DNA of 64,000 bases from an uncultured Clostridium sp. (GCA_947575275.1 CANPMS010000003.1:1-64000), one strand, 5' to 3'. Shown: positions 49,491 through 58,856, numbered from the stretch's first letter. Numbers and translations: made by a program. Notes: a model not told the origin generated them from the sequence alone.

Positions 49491-51384
49491 GGTTTTTTGG
49501 CTTTTTCCTGCTTTTTATGGCCTCTTTTCCGATAAAAATTATTACGGAGCGTGCCGGGATCATGCGGCATTTCTGGTTTTCCACCACCGGCTCCTGCCCT
49601 GGCTCATAATAACCATTTGCCTCTATATCGCTGGTGTCGAACGCCAGATGCCACCGAAACGCCTCAGGAGGATTCGGAAGCGCAAACTCATGAGGTTCCC
49701 AATGCATATTAAAAACCACAAAAAAACAAGAATCCGGAGTGCCATCAGGCTTTTTCGCATACTTCCCACAATAGAGAATTCCAATCTGACGGCGGAAGCT
49801 TTCAAACTCAGGCTGCCATGCGTTGACTCCATGGTAAGAAATATCAGGATACCCGCATGCTAAATAATCCATCACCCGAGGTTCTTGCGGCATGTGAAAG
49901 ACCGGATGTTCCTTGCGAAAGGCAATCACATACTTGGTAAACTCCAAAAGCCTCCTGTTTGTGTCAGTCTGCTTCCAGTTAAGCCAGCCAGTCTTGTTAT
50001 CCTGGCAATAAGCATTATTGTTGCCTCCCTGAGAATTTCCGAATTCATCACCTGCAAGAATAACCGGCGTACCCTGGCTCAGGAATAAAAGCAGCATGGC
50101 ATTCTTAAGCTGCCTGTGCCTCAGTTCCAATATCTTCTTCTTCCTCACCGGCCCTTCCACACCACAGTTCCAGGAATAATTATAGTCAGTGCCGTCCCGG
50201 TTATTCTCCCCATTGGCTTCATTGTGCTTTCTATCATAGGATACCATATCCATCATGGTAAAACCGTTGGTCGCCGCCATATAATTTAAAACACCATACC
50301 CTGCCGGATTGCGGCGGTTGCGGCACACCAGGTGAGACATCTGATCCTCATCACCTTTCAATGCCCGGCGCATATCAATCAGAAAACCATCGTTATACTC
50401 ACCTAAATGCTTCCTTACCCCTGGCTTGGCTGCCAGACTATCATCCCAGGATAATGCCCACAGTTTTGTATCTGCAAGATAGGGGTCCTGCGCCAGAAGC
50501 TCAATAGGTGCATTTCCGGTTATATGAACCCCGTCTACATGAAACTCCCGCACCCAAAACCGCACAACCTCCAGCACGAACGATGGCGCTTCCTTACCGG
50601 TAAAGTACAGTTCCGTCACCAATTCAATTTCTGCCTGATGCAGAGCCTTCACCATATTTTTAAATTCTGTTACGGGATCCAGCTTTTTTCCTGCATAGGA
50701 TGCCTTCGGTGCATATGACTGAGCCGCCGCATACCCCCAGTAATTCAGCCTGCCCGTAGGCTCAATTACCACATGTGGAGTCTTACTGCACACCTCAGGC
50801 AGCATCACCTCCTGAAACTCCACTACCGGAAGCAATTCCAGGGTTGTGATGCCCAGCTCCTTCAAATACGGTATCTTTTCTATCACACCGCGGAAAGTCC
50901 CTCGGTGTTCCACGCCGGAAGAAGAATGTACCGTCAAGCCCCGGACATGAGCACGGTAAACAATACATTCTTCATATGGAATATGAAGCGGTCTGTCACC
51001 CTTCCAGTCAAACTCCGGCACTCTCACCGGCGCTGTCAAAAGCGTATGTGCCTGCTCCAGTTTCCCCCACTGTTCTCTGCCCTTAAAGGAGCGGCCGCAG
51101 GGGTCGGAAAAACGCCGTCCGTCTGCCTCAAACGCGTACTCATACCGCTCCAGCTCCTTGCCCTTTACAGTCATTTCCCAAACCTGACCATGGCGTCCTT
51201 CCTCAGGAAACGGAATGCGAAATGCCTCTTTCTTTTCTTCGCCACACTCTGCTCCCGGCAAAAAAAGAAGAAGGCTGCATTCCTTTGCCGGCGCCGTTAC
51301 AGATACATGGATTCCACTGTCTGTCTTTGTGAGTCCCATCGGATATACATTGCTGTCCATGATGTCAACCTGATACCGCTTCAT
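49477..51384 (-). CDS. GlgX/isoamylase-like GH13 protein with all catalytic motifs lost (pseudoenzyme)
   Basis: The 635-residue protein is collinear with glycogen debranching enzymes: N-terminal CBM48-like domain (residues 1-125), barrel with IPYLKELGITTLELLPVVEF and NYWGYAAAQSYAP, the GlgX-specific KHNEANGENNRDG and SWNCGVEG, and a C-terminal beta domain. The four GH13 motifs are changed: the first reads TELYFTGK instead of D..NHT; the second VHITGN, so the nucleophile Asp is T289; the third KLWALSWD, so the acid Glu is L311; and the fourth has TN (372-373) instead of HD. Hydrolysis should be impossible. The reading frame is intact with AGGTGGG before its ATG. It follows exoA by 27 bases. 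A structural or glucan-binding role is likely. Confidence 0.88.
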   Translation of the reverse strand: MKRYQVDIMDSNVYPMGLTKTDSGIHVSVTAPAKECSLLLFLPGAECGEEKKEAFRIPFPEEGRHGQVWEMTVKGKELERYEYAFEADGRRFSDPCGRSFKGREQWGKLEQAHTLLTAPVRVPEFDWKGDRPLHIPYEECIVYRAHVRGLTVHSSSGVEHRGTFRGVIEKIPYLKELGITTLELLPVVEFQEVMLPEVCSKTPHVVIEPTGRLNYWGYAAAQSYAPKASYAGKKLDPVTEFKNMVKALHQAEIELVTELYFTGKEAPSFVLEVVRFWVREFHVDGVHITGNAPIELLAQDPYLADTKLWALSWDDSLAAKPGVRKHLGEYNDGFLIDMRRALKGDEDQMSHLVCRNRRNPAGYGVLNYMAATNGFTMMDMVSYDRKHNEANGENNRDGTDYNYSWNCGVEGPVRKKKILELRHRQLKNAMLLLFLSQGTPVILAGDEFGNSQGGNNNAYCQDNKTGWLNWKQTDTNRRLLEFTKYVIAFRKEHPVFHMPQEPRVMDYLACGYPDISYHGVNAWQPEFESFRRQIGILYCGKYAKKPDGTPDSCFFVVFNMHWEPHEFALPNPPEAFRWHLAFDTSDIEANGYYEPGQEPVVENQKCRMIPARSVIIFIGKEAIKSRKKPKNLDKV

Positions 51385-51411
51385 CCTGTACCCACCTTTC
51401 AAAGTATAATA

Positions 51412-52167
51412 TTAATTTATATCCAGCTCTATCGGGCAATGGTCAGACCCCATAATCTCCGTATGAATCACCGCATCTGCAAGTCTGCCCTCCAGCTCCT
51501 CCGATACACAGAAATAATCAATACGCCACCCGGCATTCTTTTCCCTCGCCTTAAAACGGTAAGACCACCAGGAGTAAACCCCCTCCCGGTCAGGATTAAA
51601 ATAACGCCAGGTATCAATAAACCCCGCTCTCAAAAGCTCTGTAAATTTTTCGCGCTCCTGGTCAGTAAAACCTGCATTGTTCCGATTCGTCTTTGGATTC
51701 TTCAAGTCAATCTCCGTGTGGGCTACATTAAAATCTCCGCAGCAAATCACAGACTTCTTCTTCTCCAAACCTTTTAAGTAAGCAAGCCACGCCTCCTCCC
51801 ACTCCATACGGTAGGAAAGTCTTGCAAGCCCGTCCTGAGAATTGGGCGTGTAGCAGGTGACCACATAGTATTCCGGGAACTCTGCAGTTATCACCCTACC
51901 CTCATGATCATGCTCCTCCACACCAATTCCATAGGACACAGAAAGCGGCTTCTCCTTTGTAAATAAAGCCGTGCCGGAATACCCTTTCTTCTCCGCATAA
52001 TTCCAGTACTGGTGATACCCCTCAAGCTCCAGTTCAATCTGCCCGGCTTGCAGCTTTGTTTCCTGGAGGCAGAATACATCTGCGTTGGCAGCCCGGAAAA
52101 ATTCCAGAAAATTTTTCCCTACACAGGCACGCAAGCCATTGACATTCCACGAAATCAATTTAGTCAT
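51412..52167 (-). CDS. exoA: Exodeoxyribonuclease III / AP endonuclease
   Basis: ExoA cuts at abasic sites in base-excision repair. The 251-residue protein has ISWNVNGLRAC, the metal ligand in FCLQETKLQ, GDFNVAHTEIDL and the closing GSDHCPIELDI. AAGGAGAAAC precedes the ATG at 52167. It overlaps the end of the nucleotidyltransferase gene by eight bases. Confidence 0.96.
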   Translation of the reverse strand: MTKLISWNVNGLRACVGKNFLEFFRAANADVFCLQETKLQAGQIELELEGYHQYWNYAEKKGYSGTALFTKEKPLSVSYGIGVEEHDHEGRVITAEFPEYYVVTCYTPNSQDGLARLSYRMEWEEAWLAYLKGLEKKKSVICCGDFNVAHTEIDLKNPKTNRNNAGFTDQEREKFTELLRAGFIDTWRYFNPDREGVYSWWSYRFKAREKNAGWRIDYFCVSEELEGRLADAVIHTEIMGSDHCPIELDIN

Positions 52168-53083
52168 ACAGTTTCTCCTTATATACACCATCGGCAATTA
52201 AACGGCGAATGGAAGCTATCACAGACTCCTTATCCTCCTGATAGGTAACACCAAACCACTTATCCCTGGTCTCCAGTACCTGCACTCTCGCCCTGCCGCT
52301 CTTGATTAAACGGTCAATAATCTTAGGCAAAAGATACTCCGCCTTTGCAGTATTCTCTCCCAGTGCATCCAAAAACTCAGGGAAACCCCGTTCCAGCTCA
52401 TCGAGAAATTTTGGCGGAAGCCCCCACATATTCATAGAAACATGCTGCTTTAGGCTTACACGCACTAAATCCCCCTGCTCATTACGGGCAGACAGGGTGT
52501 TTCCCCTCCACTCAATATCGTAGGTTTCTACCACCTCTTTCAGCGTACCATCCTCATTTAAGGTGCATACGCCGCGGGTAACACTTCCATTCTCACTCAA
52601 GGTATTCTCAAGAATAAAACCACCCATACATATATCATACACGTCGGCATCTGTATCCATCTCGTTTACCATATAGTCGTGAATCTTTTGGAAGCCTTCC
52701 TTTCCGTAGTAATCATCGGCATTAATTACAAGAAACGGCTCTTGAACCATACCTTTTACTGTTAGAACCGCCTGTCCTGTTCCCCAGGGCTTTTGCCTCC
52801 CCTCGGGAACCCGGTAGCCTTCCGGCAGGGCCTCTAGCTCCTGATATACATATTCCACCTTTGCAATCTTCTCAATCCGGCTGCCAATGACCTCCTTAAA
52901 ATCTGCTTCCAAATCCTTTCGGATAATAAAAATAATCTTATTAAAGCCTGCTTCCAGCGCATCATGGATAGAATAATCCATAATAATCTCCCCTTCCGGA
53001 CCTACCGGCGCAAGCTGTTTGATTCCACCACCAAACCGACTGCCAATACCCGCTGCCATAATCACCAGTGTCGTATCTCTCAT
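52160..53083 (-). CDS. Sugar-1-phosphate nucleotidyltransferase-like protein
   Basis: The 307-residue protein has the NTP-transferase fold with the signature AAGIGSRFGGGIKQLAPVGP, the sugar-nucleotide VINADDYYG motif, and G-rich MGGFILENTL, resembling glucose-1-phosphate thymidylyl/uridylyltransferases. In this family the exact base and sugar cannot be set from sequence alone. I chose the ATG at 53083 after AGAGGAATG; the longer frame adds an unusual 36-residue leader. Its last eight bases overlap exoA, an odd but probably harmless pairing. Confidence 0.8.
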   Translation of the reverse strand: MRDTTLVIMAAGIGSRFGGGIKQLAPVGPEGEIIMDYSIHDALEAGFNKIIFIIRKDLEADFKEVIGSRIEKIAKVEYVYQELEALPEGYRVPEGRQKPWGTGQAVLTVKGMVQEPFLVINADDYYGKEGFQKIHDYMVNEMDTDADVYDICMGGFILENTLSENGSVTRGVCTLNEDGTLKEVVETYDIEWRGNTLSARNEQGDLVRVSLKQHVSMNMWGLPPKFLDELERGFPEFLDALGENTAKAEYLLPKIIDRLIKSGRARVQVLETRDKWFGVTYQEDKESVIASIRRLIADGVYKEKLYD

Positions 53084-53176
53084 ATGCACATTCCTCTTTT
53101 TCTCCGGCATTTTTCTGTTATCCGGCAGATTACTAATCTGACTAAAATATATCATACTCCTATAAAAAAGGCAATT

Positions 53177-53210
53177 AAAAGAGGCAGACACCTATGAACC
53201 TGCCTCTTAA
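53177..53210 (-). terminator. Terminator after lepB
   Basis: On the minus strand AAGAGGCAG and CTGCCTCTT form a perfect nine-base stem, followed by TTAATTGCCTTTTTT. It separates lepB from the nucleotidyltransferase gene. Confidence 0.8.
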
Positions 53211-53216
53211 AATATC

Positions 53217-53828
53217 CTATTGGATTTTTTCAGGATTCGGAAAATACCGGAACAGCACTTTTGCGATAATCTTATCCTTTTGCACATAGGTATTCTCCCA
53301 CCTGCGGGCATCCTGAGAGTAATTGCGGTTATCACCCATCATAAAATAGCAGCCCTCTGGCACCTCATAATGGGCAGGCGCCTCGGGTATCATTGGCTCC
53401 CGAATATAAGGCTCATCAAACGGTGTGTCGGAACCATTTAGATAAATCTTTCCATCCACAATGTCCACCGTATCACCAGGCAATCCGACAATGCGCTTTA
53501 CATAATAAATCTTTTCATTATCCGGAAAACGGAAAATTACAATATCTCCCCTCTCAGGCTCATCAAACTTGTAAGAAAGGCGGGAACCAATTACGCGATC
53601 TCCCGTCATAATGGTGTTCTCCATGGAACCGCTGGGAATCTCACTATTTGCAATAACAAAAGTATTCAGCACAAAAGCAATAGCGGCGGCAGATACAATA
53701 ATCTTAATCCACTCCCAAAGCTCTTTCTTCCAGCCGGTTTTCTTTTCTTTTGAAGCCTTCCAGCTCTCATCCGGCGATAAATCCCCGCTGTCTGGCATCT
53801 GGTCTGTCTGCATTCTATCTCTACTCAT
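53217..53828 (-). CDS. lepB: Signal peptidase I
   Basis: LepB removes signal peptides from exported proteins at the outer face of the membrane. The 203-residue protein has a charged cytoplasmic tail of about 30 residues, one membrane segment (IIVSAAAIAFVLNTFVIA), the catalytic serine in SEIPSGSMENT, the lysine in YYVKRIVGLPGD, and the FMMGDNRNYSQDARRWE box. This is the Gram-positive single-span type. It is the last gene before a terminator. Confidence 0.96.
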   Translation of the reverse strand: MSRDRMQTDQMPDSGDLSPDESWKASKEKKTGWKKELWEWIKIIVSAAAIAFVLNTFVIANSEIPSGSMENTIMTGDRVIGSRLSYKFDEPERGDIVIFRFPDNEKIYYVKRIVGLPGDTVDIVDGKIYLNGSDTPFDEPYIREPMIPEAPAHYEVPEGCYFMMGDNRNYSQDARRWENTYVQKDKIIAKVLFRYFPNPEKIQ

Positions 53829-53840
53829 TCTATAACCACC

Positions 53841-55013
53841 TTATTTATTTCGGTATTTCTCTAGCAGCTTGTTAATCCGCTTTGTGGGATTCAAAAGTTC
53901 ACTTAAAGAATCATCGTGGTTCAGATTATCAATAATTAATGCGATGTACTTACTCATATCCACGTTGATATAATATGGTCTTGATAAAAGTTCAGAAGTC
54001 TGGTACACCAGGTTGGTGGTCAGAATCCTGTCAATCACACCATTCTCATAGTACTCATCAAACTTTCCAAGCCCGTTGGTAAATAATCCGAATGTAACGC
54101 AGATAAATACCTTTCTAGCCCTTCTGCGCTTCAGCTCCTTGGCCACATCCAGCACACTCTCTCCGGAGGAAATCATATCATCAATAATCAGTACATCCTT
54201 GCCCTCCACACTGGAGCCCAGAAACTCGTGGGCTACAATCGGATTGCGGCCATCTACAATACGGGTATAGTCCCGGCGCTTATAGAACATTCCCATATCC
54301 AGTCCCAATACGTTGGCAAAATATACAGCGCGCCCCATTCCTCCCTCATCCGGACTGATTACCATCATATGGTCGTTATTAATGTTTAACTCCGGCTCAT
54401 TCTTTAAAAGGTATTTAATAAACTGATAAATCGGCTGTACCGTCTCAAACCCCTTTAAAGGAATCGCGTTTTGTACACGGGGATCATGGGCATCAAAAGT
54501 AATAATATTCTCCACACCCATATTGGTCAGCTCCTGAAGCGCCAGCGCACAGTCCAAAGACTCTCTTCCCGAACGCTTATGCTGACGGCTCTCGTATAAA
54601 AACGGCATAATTACGTTGATCCGGCGCGCTTTGCCTGCCGCCGCTGCAATAACGCGCTTTAAATCCTGAAAATGGTCATCCGGCGACATGTGATTTGTCA
54701 TACCGCACAGAGAGTATGTCAAATTATAGTTACACACATCCACCATAATATATAAATCATCGCCACGCACAGAAGCCCCAAGGGTTCCTTTGGCCTCACC
54801 GGAACCAAAACGGGGAGTATTCGCATTGATAATATAAGAATCCCTCTGATAGCCTGCAAATGCAATCGTGGATTTGTGTTCACTCTCCCTCTCGTTCCTC
54901 CACTCAACCAGCCAGTCATTAACCTTTATCCCCAACTCGGCGCAGCTTTTTAAGGGAATCAGCCCCAGCGGTCCCACCGGTATGGTCTCAATGGTTTTCT
55001 CTTCGTATATCAT
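53841..55013 (-). CDS. prs: Ribose-phosphate pyrophosphokinase, long form
   Basis: Prs makes PRPP from ribose 5-phosphate and ATP. The protein has 390 residues against the usual 310-320. The extra length lies mainly at the N-terminus and in loops. The PRPP loop DVLIIDDMISSGESV and the FDAHDPRVQNAI and KRRDYTRIVDGRNP segments are intact. Related long Prs are, as I recall, usual in Lachnospiraceae. GGAGG stands five bases before the ATG at 55013, with an alternative four codons upstream. It lies between lepB and the dnaI-like gene. Confidence 0.92.
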   Translation of the reverse strand: MIYEEKTIETIPVGPLGLIPLKSCAELGIKVNDWLVEWRNERESEHKSTIAFAGYQRDSYIINANTPRFGSGEAKGTLGASVRGDDLYIMVDVCNYNLTYSLCGMTNHMSPDDHFQDLKRVIAAAAGKARRINVIMPFLYESRQHKRSGRESLDCALALQELTNMGVENIITFDAHDPRVQNAIPLKGFETVQPIYQFIKYLLKNEPELNINNDHMMVISPDEGGMGRAVYFANVLGLDMGMFYKRRDYTRIVDGRNPIVAHEFLGSSVEGKDVLIIDDMISSGESVLDVAKELKRRRARKVFICVTFGLFTNGLGKFDEYYENGVIDRILTTNLVYQTSELLSRPYYINVDMSKYIALIIDNLNHDDSLSELLNPTKRINKLLEKYRNK

Positions 55014-55115
55014 TTTATCCTCCATGTGCTCTGTTCGATTTTCTAATATCCGCTATAACATATCCCTTGCAATATCAATGTATCCTTTATATCATTATGC
55101 CTCGGTTAAGTCAAG

Positions 55116-56099
55116 CTAATCCCCGGAACTTTGTCTTTTTTTCATGCGAATATCCGCGCCATAAAGGGGGATATTCATATAGTGGCTGGCAAGCCGGGAA
55201 GTCACCCGGTCCGAGTAAGCATCCTGCAGCATGTTCATGGACAGATTAGTGGAAATAATAGTTCCCTTCTTTCGGTTAATACGCTCGTTAATACAGTAAA
55301 ATAATCTGGATGAAACATATGCGTTGTTAAATTCGCTCCCCAAATCATCAATGACAAGCATCTCGCAGTCCATAATATGATCCTCTGCATCATTCTCCTC
55401 ATTGCCATTTTTATTCCATGAGAGAGCGCTGAACAGATCCTGTGCCGTCAGATAAATCACGGAAACATAACGCTCCATCAGAGCCTTGGCAATACAATTA
55501 GTCAGAAATGTCTTCCCCACGCCGGTCCCCCCGGTAAAGAGAAGATTGGTGCCTTTATCCGGGTACTGTTGTACAAATTCCTTGCAGCGCCCTACCACCA
55601 CGTACATATACTCCGCCACGGTCATATTGAGCTGGGGAAGCGTCTCATTATCGTCATAATAGGCGAAGGACAACGTGTCAAAATTTTCCCTCTCCAGCAC
55701 CCCTCGCAGGTTAGACTGGGCATAGAGCAATTCCAGACGTGCCCGTTCAAAACAATGGCAGCGTCGTCCGCCAGAATATCCGGTGTCCTTACAGTCCGGG
55801 CAATCGAAACGCATCTCCATATAATCAGCAGGAAAGCCCCCTTCCCGAAGCAACGCCTCCTTGTGCCTGCGAAGCTCTGACAGCCCCTCCTTCAACGCCA
55901 TGGGCGCACTGGCATCGCCGTCCAGAGCACGTCTGGCGCATGCCGCTCCCTGCGCCCCCAGTTCTGCATCCAGCTTTTCCACCTGCGGCAGCCTTCGATA
56001 CACCTCTGCCATACGCGCTTCCTGTTCACGCCGGTTTCTGCGCTGCCGTTCTTCGTATTTTCTCATCAGAGCATTGTACTGGGAATTATTAAGTGCCAT
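55116..56099 (-). CDS. DnaI/DnaC-like helicase loader ATPase
   Basis: This 327-residue AAA protein should load the replicative helicase. It has an N-terminal helical part rich in Arg, a Cys cluster CPDCKDTGYSGGRRCHC like the zinc site of DnaI, Walker A GGTGVGKT, Walker B MLVIDDLGSE and the sensor region IISTNLS. It follows the dnaD gene by 35 bases, forming a primosome pair. DnaA boxes lie just upstream of the pair. Confidence 0.93.
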   Translation of the reverse strand: MALNNSQYNALMRKYEERQRRNRREQEARMAEVYRRLPQVEKLDAELGAQGAACARRALDGDASAPMALKEGLSELRRHKEALLREGGFPADYMEMRFDCPDCKDTGYSGGRRCHCFERARLELLYAQSNLRGVLERENFDTLSFAYYDDNETLPQLNMTVAEYMYVVVGRCKEFVQQYPDKGTNLLFTGGTGVGKTFLTNCIAKALMERYVSVIYLTAQDLFSALSWNKNGNEENDAEDHIMDCEMLVIDDLGSEFNNAYVSSRLFYCINERINRKKGTIISTNLSMNMLQDAYSDRVTSRLASHYMNIPLYGADIRMKKRQSSGD

Positions 56100-56134
56100 G
56101 ACCTTCCCTCCTTTTTAGCTTCTTTGCGCCTGGC

Positions 56135-57175
56135 TTATCTCTCTCCAATCCATTCCTTCACTTGCTGCAGCATAATAGAATCATAATCTGTCCCGCGCTG
56201 TTCAAAGTTATGAAACTGATTAGGGCGCCGGTATGCTGCCTGCTGGGCCGGACGCTTCTGCCCTTTATGCTTCTCATCCAGCGCCGACACGTCCTTTAAG
56301 CTTTTTACCCCCACCTTCCTCCAGTCAGACAAAATCCTGTCTGCATAACGGAAGCTGGGATTATGGGTTGCCTGCAGCGTCCGTCGGCATGCTTCCAGTA
56401 CCAGTTCCTTGGTAAAACCGTATTCATTAAACCACCGCTCAATCATCTCTTTCTCTACATCACCCGGATTTCTTCCAGTTAACCCAAATGCCCGCATAAC
56501 AGAGAAGGAGTTTTTTGTAAAGCTGCTTGTGTACTCCTTTGCCTCCTCCATAGTGCCAAACCCCTTTTCATGCCAGTCCATCGCCACCTTTTCCACATAG
56601 CGCACACTGGTATGATTGTTTTGAGCACAATACTCCACCAGGTATTCCAAAAGCTCCATTGGCAGGTGCAGCCCATCATATAGATAGGCAAATACCTCTA
56701 CATCCCTCGGGGTAAAAATTTTCCCCAGATACCGTTGCGCAATGTAGAGAAGCTGGCTGAAATCTCCATCTCCCTGCAGCCGCTCCAACTGCTCACTGCT
56801 GTATTCCGAACGGGACACGGTCTGATCCGCCTTTGGCTCCGCCGAAACGGTCTGGGATACCTGATTTTGCCGGGCGGCTGCCGGAACATTCTGACTCTCC
56901 GCAAAGTAAGCGCCTGCCCTCTCCTCCATAAGCTCTTTCTCACTGACGCACTCAAGTGCTCCCACCTTCTCCCAATAGGTCAGGGCACGCCGTACATCCG
57001 CCTCGGTGTGGTTTAAATCCTCAGCAACCTTTTCCAGGCTCGGCGGCTCATCCCTGTGGCGCAGAATATATAAATACACCTTGACATACTCTCCGTTAGC
57101 ATTTGCCATATAACGATCAATAAATTCATTGGCAACCATCGTCGCATTCACCTGAAAGTTGTATGTAATATCCAT
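56135..57175 (-). CDS. DnaD-domain primosomal protein
   Basis: The 346-residue protein has an N-terminal winged-helix region (residues about 1-85, DRYMANANGEYVKVYLYILRHRD), a linker and two C-terminal DnaB_2/DnaD domains, the second ending in FRYADRILSDWRKVGVKS-like sequence; the basic tail is Gln/Arg rich. DnaD/DnaB proteins remodel the origin with DnaA and deliver the helicase loader. In this organism group a single DnaD-domain protein and a DnaI-like loader appear to replace the Bacillus DnaB-DnaD-DnaI set. Five DnaA boxes lie within 270 bases upstream. Confidence 0.92.
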   Translation of the reverse strand: MDITYNFQVNATMVANEFIDRYMANANGEYVKVYLYILRHRDEPPSLEKVAEDLNHTEADVRRALTYWEKVGALECVSEKELMEERAGAYFAESQNVPAAARQNQVSQTVSAEPKADQTVSRSEYSSEQLERLQGDGDFSQLLYIAQRYLGKIFTPRDVEVFAYLYDGLHLPMELLEYLVEYCAQNNHTSVRYVEKVAMDWHEKGFGTMEEAKEYTSSFTKNSFSVMRAFGLTGRNPGDVEKEMIERWFNEYGFTKELVLEACRRTLQATHNPSFRYADRILSDWRKVGVKSLKDVSALDEKHKGQKRPAQQAAYRRPNQFHNFEQRGTDYDSIMLQQVKEWIGER

Positions 57176-57241
57176 AAGTTCTCATCCTCTCCTATCTTTT
57201 TCCATCTTACCACATTCAAATTCAAAAGAAAATAGGTGAGT

Positions 57242-57440
57242 TTATCCACAGAATTCTTTAAATATTTTGTGGATAATGTGGATAACCAGTCAACATAACC
57301 TTAGGATAATAACCAACTCCTGTGGAATCCATCATAAGTTCAAGGTTTCTAAAATTTTTAGAAATTTTGTTATGTAAATCAAAAAATCCACATAGTCTCT
57401 TTACATAAAAAGTAGAAAACTATGTGGATAATGTGGATAA
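57242..57440. promoter_or_regulatory. Cluster of five perfect DnaA boxes upstream of dnaD
   Basis: TTATCCACA occurs once on the plus strand (57242-57250) and its complement TGTGGATAA four times as two directly adjacent pairs (57268-57276 with 57277-57285, and 57423-57431 with 57432-57440). Looser copies occur between them, e.g. TTAGGATAA at 57301-57309 and AAATCCACA at 57384-57392. The middle is AT-rich and holds an imperfect palindrome TTCTAAAA/TTTTAGAA (57348-57364). The last box abuts the murC stop codon. Such a density is far above chance. DnaA binding is inferred from the consensus. Confidence 0.85.
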
Positions 57441-58820
57441 CTATTGTCCAAGGAGTCTTTCCCCAACTTTTACAATATCTCCGGCACCCATAGTTATCAA
57501 CAAATCACCAGTGGAACAATTTTTTAAAATAAATGTTTCAATCTCGTCAAAGGTCGGGAAAAAATGCACTTTTTTGCCAAGCTTCTCAATTCGCCGCGCA
57601 ATATCTAGAGAGCTGATACCAAGAGTATCCGTCTCCCTGGCAGCATAAATATCTGCAAGTATTACCTCATCTGCCACTGAGAGAGCCTCGGCAAATTCGT
57701 CCAGAAACGCTTTGGTCCGGGTGTATGTATGAGGCTGAAATACGCACCACAGTTTTTTATGGGGATAGTTCTTTGCTGCAGCAAGAGTAACGGCGATCTC
57801 CTGCGGGTGATGTGCATAGTCGTCGATTATAGTCACACCGTGCATTTCCCCCTTTTTTTCAAAACGCCGTTCTGTTCCGTTAAAGTTCTTTAGCGCTTCC
57901 ACAATCACATCTACAGAGATTCCCAGACTGCGCGCCACTGCAACCGCCGCCAGGGCATTGGAAATGTTATGTTCCCCCGGCACCCCAAGAATAATGCGCC
58001 CCACTGCAGCTCCATATTCTATGAGAGTAAACGAAGCTCTCGCGTACTCGTCATAGATAATATCCCCGGCACGGTAGGCGGCATTTTCACTATGACCAAA
58101 ACTTACTGTGCGGCAGGGAGCATGACCGGCAATGTCCTCATAGCGGCTGATATCACTGTTAATAATTAAAAGACCTTCCTCAGAAAGTTTACCTGCAAAT
58201 AGCTGGAATGAATGGCGAATATCATCTATGTCCTTAAAAAAATCCAGATGGTCTGCTTCCACATTTAAGATAACCTCCATCGTGGGGTTGAACGACAAAA
58301 AGCTGTTGGTATACTCACAGGCCTCCGTAAGGAAAATCTCTGATCCTCCCACACGGATATTCCCGCCGATGGAGTGAAGGATTCCACCCACAGTAACCGT
58401 TGGATCCTTCTTTGCGGTCAGAAGAATCTCTGTCAGCATGGAGGTGGTGGTCGTCTTGCCATGAGTCCCCGAAACGGCAATGGCCTGCTCATAGTTCCTC
58501 ATCATCTGCCCCAGCAGATCCGCGCGGCTTATCATCGGAATCTGACGTCTCACCGCCTCAGCGTACTCTGGATTACCCGGATGCACCGCAGCTGTATACA
58601 CTACCAGGTCAATATCATCGGTAATATTTTCAGTCCTCTGACCGTAGAAAATCCCTGCACCTGCTGCCGCCAGCCGGTCAGTTAATTCGCTTTCAAGGGT
58701 GTCAGAGCCGCTGACCCGAAACCCCTCCTTCATCAGAATCTCTGCCAGTCCGCTCATGCTGATTCCGCCGATTCCAATAAAATGAATCGCCAATGGCTTC
58801 TTAAAATCTATCTGATACAT
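57441..58820 (-). CDS. murC: UDP-N-acetylmuramate--L-alanine ligase
   Basis: MurC adds the first amino acid to UDP-MurNAc in peptidoglycan synthesis. The 459-residue protein begins with the Rossmann motif FIGIGGISMSGLAEIL, has the ATP loop VSGTHGKTTTTSM, the YTNSFL.. and NVEADHLDFF segments, NISNALAAVAVA, and FQPHTYTRT near the end. It stands upstream of dnaD on the same strand with the DnaA-box cluster in between, and its coding region is terminated by TAG immediately at the last box. Confidence 0.97.
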   Translation of the reverse strand: MYQIDFKKPLAIHFIGIGGISMSGLAEILMKEGFRVSGSDTLESELTDRLAAAGAGIFYGQRTENITDDIDLVVYTAAVHPGNPEYAEAVRRQIPMISRADLLGQMMRNYEQAIAVSGTHGKTTTTSMLTEILLTAKKDPTVTVGGILHSIGGNIRVGGSEIFLTEACEYTNSFLSFNPTMEVILNVEADHLDFFKDIDDIRHSFQLFAGKLSEEGLLIINSDISRYEDIAGHAPCRTVSFGHSENAAYRAGDIIYDEYARASFTLIEYGAAVGRIILGVPGEHNISNALAAVAVARSLGISVDVIVEALKNFNGTERRFEKKGEMHGVTIIDDYAHHPQEIAVTLAAAKNYPHKKLWCVFQPHTYTRTKAFLDEFAEALSVADEVILADIYAARETDTLGISSLDIARRIEKLGKKVHFFPTFDEIETFILKNCSTGDLLITMGAGDIVKVGERLLGQ

Positions 58821-58856
58821 GCCGATTCCATCCTTTTTTGTTTCTTGCTCTTTACC

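Noticed and set aside
57176..57440. The DnaA-box cluster as the chromosomal origin oriC
   Set aside because: No dnaA, dnaN, rpmH or gidA neighbourhood is in the window and no clear DNA-unwinding element was found; a regulatory or titration cluster is the safer reading.
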